The notes under the pieces are model-generated. The model had not been told where the DNA came from. It worked only from the letters and a program-made list of their open reading frames with translations, and searched no databases. Both the position numbers and the translations under genes were made by a program. Below, piece by piece: positions 6,945 through 11,228 of a DNA stretch of 11,228 nucleotides (its first letter is position 1; every line of letters begins with the position of its first letter). Origin of the DNA: an uncultured Bacteriovoracaceae bacterium (lineage in GTDB: Bacteria > Bdellovibrionota > Bacteriovoracia > Bacteriovoracales > Bacteriovoracaceae); contig CALFYV010000225.1 of the NCBI GenBank assembly GCA_937952395.1, positions 1-11,228 of the forward strand, in the 5' to 3' direction.

Positions 6945-8270
6945 TGACTTTTCTTTTAGAGTTTCAATAGCTGTCTCAAATTTATGATGTTTTGGAAAAA
7001 ATACTTTTAACTTCTCTATGATTTTTTCAACTGTAATACTTTGATTATCCAATAGAATACGTGAAAACTCTTCCGCAATCATGAAAACTGCTGTCAAAGG
7101 AGAGAGATCTGTACCAGGAGATTGGTTGAATCCAATTCCATTATAAGTTCCATGATGTTGTTTAATAATAATATCTGCCCCCATCGGATATCGGGGATAT
7201 TTTTGAGTTATTTCTGCTGCTAAAACAGCATGACGTAAGATTAAATCTTTTTCTGATTTATCTAAATCGGCATGGTTCAGCTCTTCTTGGCCATGAATCT
7301 TTGCCAACTTATCGTCTGTAAACACAATATCGTGGAAAAAAGTAACAAATGTTAATTTTTGCTTTTGCTCACTAGTTCCCCATTCCATATGGTCGATGAT
7401 ATGATAAGAAATATAAGTAGCAATTTGAGAGTGTTTAAATATATAACTGGAAGCATTTGTTGAAATAAACTTAATAAAGTTTTTAAAGTCAGAAATATTG
7501 GATATGGCCTTGAATGTTTCTGCAACCGCCGTATCAGCAATTTTCACTGTGTCTTCAGTTATTCCATATTTTTGAATTTGATGAGCAATCACCTCACGTG
7601 CCCCCTCCAGAGATTGAAATTTTTTATCCTCAGTTTGAGCTTCTTTCATTTTCTTGATTATTTTTTCCGTAAAATAATTAACAAACTTTTTTCTCATACC
7701 AGTTAAAACATACAAGCTTTTCATATTGCTTTTCATAAGCTTTTCGATTTCATTTTTATCTAATTTTTTATTAGCATCAAATACCTTAAAGTAAACAGCA
7801 TCTCCTGGTTCTCCACTTCCTGAACTACGACGAAAAATATCACAACAACATGTTTCTAAAAGGCTAAAATAAAAAGTGGGAATAGCATAAAATTCAGAAA
7901 TAATATCCCGATTCATTTCTTTTTGGGATATCCCCAAAAGTTTAGCACAAATCGCGATAATGTCTTTAATATCAAGTTCTGGGTCTATTACTGTTCCATA
8001 TAACTCATAGCCTTTATCCTTGGTGAGAATAATCAAGGCAGTTTCTACTTTATTCTCACCAAGCCATGTATGAAGTGCTTTTGCTACTTCTACATCACCT
8101 ATTTTATCGACGGTTATAATCAAATTGATATTAACAATATTCTTTAATAATTCGATTGCTTCAGCATAGCTTCTTCTAACAATAACATCACTTCCAACAA
8201 AAACATTCATGTTAATGTTAAAGATATTCTCCATAGAACTATTATTCATTATTAAAAGTGAATTACTCAT
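6933..8270 (-). CDS. Divergent HD-GYP-like protein with degenerate receiver-like N-terminus
   Basis: 445 residues in three parts. Residues about 20-115 follow the alternating strand/helix pattern of a response-regulator receiver: LIITVD (50-55), ALIILTK (78-84), and a final helix IIAICAKLLG. The usual acidic cluster and the conserved Lys are missing, so phosphorylation is doubtful. Residues about 125-215 form a linker domain I cannot name. Residues about 275-430 are an HD domain with likely metal ligands H280, H313-D314, H347 and H372-H373. The canonical HHExxDGxGYP of c-di-GMP phosphodiesterases reads HHGTYNGIGF (372-381), and the later Asp is Glu (E400 in MIAEEF). It could be a c-di-GMP hydrolase, another phosphohydrolase or an inactive sensor. 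The start is uncertain: ATG at 8270 has only a weak AGGG upstream, and Met8, Met13 and Met21 are alternatives. Confidence 0.85.
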   Translation of the reverse strand: MSNSLLIMNNSSMENIFNINMNVFVGSDVIVRRSYAEAIELLKNIVNINLIITVDKIGDVEVAKALHTWLGENKVETALIILTKDKGYELYGTVIDPELDIKDIIAICAKLLGISQKEMNRDIISEFYAIPTFYFSLLETCCCDIFRRSSGSGEPGDAVYFKVFDANKKLDKNEIEKLMKSNMKSLYVLTGMRKKFVNYFTEKIIKKMKEAQTEDKKFQSLEGAREVIAHQIQKYGITEDTVKIADTAVAETFKAISNISDFKNFIKFISTNASSYIFKHSQIATYISYHIIDHMEWGTSEQKQKLTFVTFFHDIVFTDDKLAKIHGQEELNHADLDKSEKDLILRHAVLAAEITQKYPRYPMGADIIIKQHHGTYNGIGFNQSPGTDLSPLTAVFMIAEEFSRILLDNQSITVEKIIEKLKVFFPKHHKFETAIETLKEKSLKI

Positions 8271-8288
8271 TTTTGGGAATTTTTACCC

Positions 8289-8305
8289 TGTTATATAGCC
8301 TATAT
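8289..8305 (+). promoter_or_regulatory. Divergent promoter centre: extended -10-like element and palindrome
   Basis: The 61 bases between the divergent HD and ppsR-type genes contain TG-T-TATATA (8289-8297), an extended -10-like element suitably placed for the + strand gene starting at 8332. Overlapping it is a perfect 6-bp palindrome with one central base, ATATAG-C-CTATAT (8293-8305). This could be an operator controlling both directions or simply AT-rich promoter sequence. No good -35 is seen for the + strand. Confidence 0.3.
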
Positions 8306-8316
8306 CGTCTTTTTAG

Positions 8317-8346
8317 ATTATAAATTAAATTATGAAACTACAGCAA
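8317..8346 (-). promoter_or_regulatory. Candidate sigma-70-type promoter for the HD gene
   Basis: On the - strand a perfect TATAAT (8317-8322) lies 18 bases after TTGCTG (8341-8346), a weak -35. It would give a leader of about 40 bases before the ATG at 8270. The -35 lies inside the first codons of the divergent ppsR-type gene, so the two promoters would interfere. Pattern match in AT-rich DNA. Confidence 0.35.
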
Positions 8347-9174
8347 AGACTTAAAATTATTATAATATCCGACGGAACTGGTGAAACAGCTTCTTCGTTA
8401 GTCAGGGCTGCAATGGAGCAATTCCACGATAAAGATATATATTTTACTCGCTATAAAAATGTACGCTCAAGCGAACAACTAAAAAATATTTTCGAAGAAA
8501 ATTCTAAAGACTATCACCTAATTGCTCACACCTTAGTTTCAGATGAATTAAGGCAATACATTCTTGAGCTCGCTAAACAATATCATGTTAGGACTATTGA
8601 CCTTATTGGACCTATGTTAGCAGCACTATCAAATACATTTGAAATCGAGCCTGATAATGTACCTGGGAAGCTACATCAAGTTAATGAGCGTTATTTTAGA
8701 AGAGTTGCTGCTATCGAATTTACCATGAATCATGATGATGGACGTAATCTGGAAAACCTCAATGAAGCGGATGTAGTTTTAGTCGGTATATCAAGGACCT
8801 CCAAAACACCTTTATCATTATACCTATCTTTAGAAGGTTTAAAGGTTGTTAACCTACCCCTTATCCAAGGCATGAAAATACCCTCGAAGCTTTTTGAAAT
8901 TGACCAAAGAAAAATTTTTGGTCTGACCATTGATCCCGAGGCACTTCAACAAATACGTTCTAATCGTTTAAGCCGCTTAGGCGTAAATCAAAAAGAAGAT
9001 ACCTACTCCACCATGGATAAAGTTATAGATGAAATTGAATGGGCCAATCAATTTTTTAAAGAAAATAAACGCTGGCCCGTTTTCAATGTAACCAACAAAG
9101 CGCTGGAAGAAACTGCCAGTGAAATAATTAAACAAGTCAATAATCGTAAAACTAATCGATTTATTAAAGGGTGA
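8332..9174 (+). CDS. ppsR: PEP synthase / pyruvate-phosphate dikinase regulatory protein (DUF299 family)
   Basis: Bifunctional regulator. Using ADP it phosphorylates a Thr of PEP synthase or pyruvate-phosphate dikinase and shuts the enzyme off; using phosphate it removes the mark. It thereby controls flux between pyruvate and PEP. The 280-residue length is typical. Visible are the N-terminal ISDGTGETA (12-20), HTLVSDELR (66-74), the conserved IEFTMNHDDG (128-137), the P-loop GISRTSKTP (152-160), NLPLIQG (174-180) and GLTIDPEAL (197-205). The target enzyme is not in the window, so whether it acts on PpsA (ppsR) or PpdK (PDRP) cannot be decided; the symbol is provisional. No clear Shine-Dalgarno precedes the ATG. 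The gene diverges from the HD gene and ends 5 bases from the stop of the opposing kinase gene. Confidence 0.93.
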   Translation: MKLQQRLKIIIISDGTGETASSLVRAAMEQFHDKDIYFTRYKNVRSSEQLKNIFEENSKDYHLIAHTLVSDELRQYILELAKQYHVRTIDLIGPMLAALSNTFEIEPDNVPGKLHQVNERYFRRVAAIEFTMNHDDGRNLENLNEADVVLVGISRTSKTPLSLYLSLEGLKVVNLPLIQGMKIPSKLFEIDQRKIFGLTIDPEALQQIRSNRLSRLGVNQKEDTYSTMDKVIDEIEWANQFFKENKRWPVFNVTNKALEETASEIIKQVNNRKTNRFIKG

Positions 9175-9179
9175 CTATA

Positions 9180-11045
9180 CTATTCAAGAAAAAGCTTTTT
9201 ATTCTCTTCTATAGTGAATTGAATTCTTTTTTCTGTGCCTAACATTGGATCAAAAATCACAGCCTCATGATTTCCAGCAGGAATTCTCATGTTTTGTACC
9301 GGAAGTTTTTCTTCAATTTTTTCACCATTAATATTCATTCGCATTATAGTACCGGTACCATAATTGAGAGAGGTTGTGAGTAAACCAATTTTTTCTTGCT
9401 GCATCGGTGGAATTGTAATTTGCTCCACTGGTTTTTGAGCTGTTAGAGCAATATTAACAATATATGGCTTATAACCCTCTAATATGACTTTCAACTGAAC
9501 TGTTTTATTAATTGGAGTATCAATTCCAGAAATGGAATATGATACTGCATTTCCATTTAGAAAAATTTCAGCCAATGGATCTAAACCCGAAAGTAAAATT
9601 TTTCCTGTTTCAACATCCTCTAAATTTTTACTTGAACCTGGGATTGAAGAAACATTACGTGCTGGAGCGTTGCCTAAGTACCTAGAAATATCTACACCTG
9701 TTAAATCATAAAACATCTCGGGCTTTAAATAGGCGAAGGCACATATTGCGGCAACAAGGCCAAAAACTCTGCCAGAATTTTTTGGCTTCTTCTTTTCTTT
9801 TTTCATTATATTCGTATTAGTAATGCGAGTATTGCCTCCCGCTTTTTTTACCACTTGCTGTCTTTTAATTGACGTATTTGTTTTTTCAGAGGAACCCGTC
9901 TTATTCAAAGCTGCACTGACTTCCGAAGCAGACTGAAGAGCAATACCGGCAGGAGGATTGGCTTCAAAATTGAATTCCAATTCTTCCTTAGCACGAGAGA
10001 CGATCTCTTCTTTCGGTTGTCCGGCTTTTGCTCCACTCTCACCTTTTTTTAGCTCAGCCAAATAGGGCCTTATGTCTATTTTCCCATATTCAGCAAGCTG
10101 GAGTTTATCTTTTTGAATTTCTTCTTTAAATAATTCTTTGGCAAAATAACTTAAATCAGTTGAATTAAAATCGGGATAATTAGCATAAAGAAATTTAACC
10201 AGTGCTCTATTTAACTGGTCCATATCCTTATAACGATTATTGCGATCTTTACTTAATGCTTTTAAAACGATTTCATCTAATTCCTTAGGTACATTTGGAT
10301 TTATAGATGAAGGAGGCGCCACTTTACAAGCTTGAATCTGTTTTAAAACAGCTAAGTCATTGGCAGCTGTAAAAAGCTTACGGCTACATAGTAACTCCCA
10401 CAGAGTTACTCCCACCGCAAACTGGTCATAACGATGATCGAGTTGCTCACCTTCTAAATATTCAGGCGCTAAATAAGATAGTTTACCCTTAATAGTTCCA
10501 GCTTGAGTCGCTTCACTATTTGTGTCCGCCTTGGCAATACCAAAATCTATAACTTTGATCGCGCCATCATAAGTTAGCATAATATTATGTGGAGAGATGT
10601 CTCTATGAACAATATTAAATTTGTCACCAGATAACTTTTCTGTGAAAGTATGTGCGTAATGCAGGCCCTGGCATACTTGAGAAATAATATAAACAGAAAT
10701 TTCAACTGCAAAGACATAGTTTCTCGCCTTAAGTCTATCAAGGTATTGCTTAAGATTAGCACCATCGACATATTCCATTGCTGTATAAAGTTGGCCATCA
10801 ACTGTACCGTAATCATAAGTTTGAGCAATGTTTGGGTGAATAAGTCCAAAAGCCACTTTTAACTCATCCATAAACATTTGCTTAAATGCTTCATCTTTTG
10901 AAAACTGCTCCTGAACCATTTTTATAGCGACTATTTTAGCCGCTTGTTCCCCTAGATAACGAGCACGACAGATTTTGGCCATTCCCCCATCAACTAGGTG
11001 ATCTAAAATAAGATAGCGCCCAAATCTTCTAAAATTTTGAGACAT
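9180..11045 (-). CDS. Hanks-type Ser/Thr protein kinase, membrane-anchored, with C-terminal PEGA-like repeats
   Basis: 621 residues. Residues about 8-290 are a complete kinase domain: a Gly-rich loop of the GGMAK kind (20-24), ATP-binding K42 in VAIK, E61 in helix C, and HRDISPHN (147-154) with catalytic D149 and N154. DFG (167-169), a Thr/Gly-rich activation loop and APE (193-195) follow. All essential residues are present, so it should be active. HRDIS in place of HRDLK is common in delta-proteobacterial kinases. A long polar linker (about 310-412) leads to a basic stretch (415-422) and one short hydrophobic segment (427-440), a probable membrane span that leaves the C-terminus outside the cytoplasm. 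Residues about 481-546 and 552-621 resemble two PEGA repeats; the second has the typical NMRIPAGNHEAVIFDP (585-600). The start is supported by GAGGT 8 bases upstream. Confidence 0.93.
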   Translation of the reverse strand: MSQNFRRFGRYLILDHLVDGGMAKICRARYLGEQAAKIVAIKMVQEQFSKDEAFKQMFMDELKVAFGLIHPNIAQTYDYGTVDGQLYTAMEYVDGANLKQYLDRLKARNYVFAVEISVYIISQVCQGLHYAHTFTEKLSGDKFNIVHRDISPHNIMLTYDGAIKVIDFGIAKADTNSEATQAGTIKGKLSYLAPEYLEGEQLDHRYDQFAVGVTLWELLCSRKLFTAANDLAVLKQIQACKVAPPSSINPNVPKELDEIVLKALSKDRNNRYKDMDQLNRALVKFLYANYPDFNSTDLSYFAKELFKEEIQKDKLQLAEYGKIDIRPYLAELKKGESGAKAGQPKEEIVSRAKEELEFNFEANPPAGIALQSASEVSAALNKTGSSEKTNTSIKRQQVVKKAGGNTRITNTNIMKKEKKKPKNSGRVFGLVAAICAFAYLKPEMFYDLTGVDISRYLGNAPARNVSSIPGSSKNLEDVETGKILLSGLDPLAEIFLNGNAVSYSISGIDTPINKTVQLKVILEGYKPYIVNIALTAQKPVEQITIPPMQQEKIGLLTTSLNYGTGTIMRMNINGEKIEEKLPVQNMRIPAGNHEAVIFDPMLGTEKRIQFTIEENKKLFLE

Positions 11046-11048
11046 AAA

Positions 11049-11077
11049 ATATTACCTCAAGGACTTATCGGTAATAT
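11049..11077 (-). repeat. Perfect 8-bp inverted repeat over the kinase leader
   Basis: ATATTACC (11049-11056) and GGTAATAT (11070-11077) are exact reverse complements separated by 13 bases. Read on the - strand, the second arm contains the last three bases of the GAGGT Shine-Dalgarno and ends 3 bases before the kinase start codon. In RNA it could hide the ribosome-binding site. In DNA it could be an operator, since the other arm overlaps the candidate -10 element. Confidence 0.6.
11054..11058 (-). promoter_or_regulatory. Ribosome-binding site of the kinase gene
   Basis: GAGGT on the - strand lies 8 bases before the ATG at 11045-11043 and decides this start. Part of it lies within an arm of the 8-bp inverted repeat. 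Confidence 0.7.
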
Positions 11078-11091
11078 AGATAAAATCTTAA
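11065..11091 (-). promoter_or_regulatory. Candidate sigma-28-like promoter for the kinase gene
   Basis: On the - strand ACCGATAA (11065-11072) matches 7 of 8 positions of the sigma-28 -10 consensus GCCGATAA. Eleven bases further upstream, the usual spacing, TTAAGATT (11084-11091) matches 6 of 8 positions of TAAAGTTT. The start codon is 19 bases beyond the -10 element. The surrounding ATTACCGATA block is repeated before the FHA-GGDEF gene. If correct, transcription would begin close to the Shine-Dalgarno and the leader would be very short. Confidence 0.42.
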
Positions 11092-11120
11092 AGCTCAAAT
11101 TGAGACTATAAGGAAATACT

Positions 11121-11165
11121 ATGTATTTGAATTTAACGACTAAAGCTCCAAGAAAGTTTGTTTAA
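11121..11165 (+). CDS. Possible 14-residue peptide, uncertain
   Basis: A + strand mini-frame (MYLNLTTKAPRKFV) has an AGGAA at 11111-11115, 5 bases before its ATG, a reasonable ribosome-binding arrangement. It lies in the otherwise geneless 183 bases upstream of the kinase and points away from it. It could be the leader peptide of a gene beyond the right edge. A frame this short is easily met by chance in AT-rich DNA. I do not recognise the peptide. Confidence 0.15.
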   Translation: MYLNLTTKAPRKFV

Positions 11166-11228
11166 AACCAGGCACAGCAATATAAACATACCTCCATTTA
11201 ATGGATTTTTCCTGAGAGCAACAAAATC

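Noticed and set aside
10574..10862. Alternative frames on both strands inside the kinase domain
   Set aside because: The kinase frame carries HRD, DFG and APE motifs through this region; the others encode unrecognisable sequence.
11094..11104. Palindrome CTCAAATTGAG upstream of the kinase
   Set aside because: Five-base arms only and no second copy seen; expected by chance in AT-rich intergenic sequence.
11194..11210. CCATTTAATGG followed by ATTTTT as a terminator
   Set aside because: The stem is only four base pairs with a three-base loop, too weak to call in AT-rich DNA.
1..11228. Defence island, mobile element or CRISPR
   Set aside because: No transposase, integrase, direct-repeat array, target-site duplication or known defence domain was seen; genes are housekeeping and signalling.

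Overview
The window is AT-rich chromosomal DNA carrying ten recognisable genes or gene remnants packed with almost no spacer. No transposon, phage, tRNA, rRNA or CRISPR is visible. The gene mix suggests a member of Bdellovibrionota, probably Bacteriovorax-like. That mix is a Hanks-type kinase with an HRDISPHN loop and C-terminal PEGA-like repeats, an FHA-GGDEF protein, a divergent HD-GYP-like protein and a pair of acyl-CoA dehydrogenases. This placement is inferred from gene content and composition; there is no phylogenetic marker in the window.

Left block (1-6944, + strand): the 3' part of an isovaleryl-CoA-dehydrogenase-like gene runs in from the left edge. It is followed one base later by a second acyl-CoA dehydrogenase, then glucose-6-phosphate isomerase (pgi), an FHA-GGDEF gene broken by a frameshift, mutL and miaA. 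mutL and miaA overlap by an ATGA junction and form a conserved pair. Spacers are 1, 10, 33, 8 and -4 bases, so much of this block may be read together. A candidate sigma-28-like promoter before the FHA gene could supply a new start point.

Right block (6933-11045): a divergent HD-GYP-like protein on the - strand ends tail-to-tail inside the last bases of miaA. It diverges from a ppsR-type (DUF299) regulator on the + strand. That gene in turn converges on a membrane-anchored Ser/Thr kinase on the - strand, with only 5 bases between the stop codons. The last 183 bases are the upstream region of the kinase.

Themes: carbon metabolism (acyl-CoA oxidation, pgi, control of PEP/pyruvate interconversion), DNA and tRNA maintenance (mutL, miaA) and signalling (FHA, GGDEF, HD-GYP-like, Ser/Thr kinase). 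The observations most worth a second look are: (i) the FHA-GGDEF gene has lost about seven codons plus frame, yet keeps all downstream catalytic and inhibitory motifs; (ii) the FHA gene and the kinase gene share a leader motif (ATTACCGATA then AGTC) at nearly the same distance from the start codon, resembling a sigma-28 -10 element; (iii) a perfect 8-bp inverted repeat overlaps the kinase ribosome-binding site; (iv) MutL lacks the endonuclease motif; (v) the HD protein has lost the canonical GYP signature.
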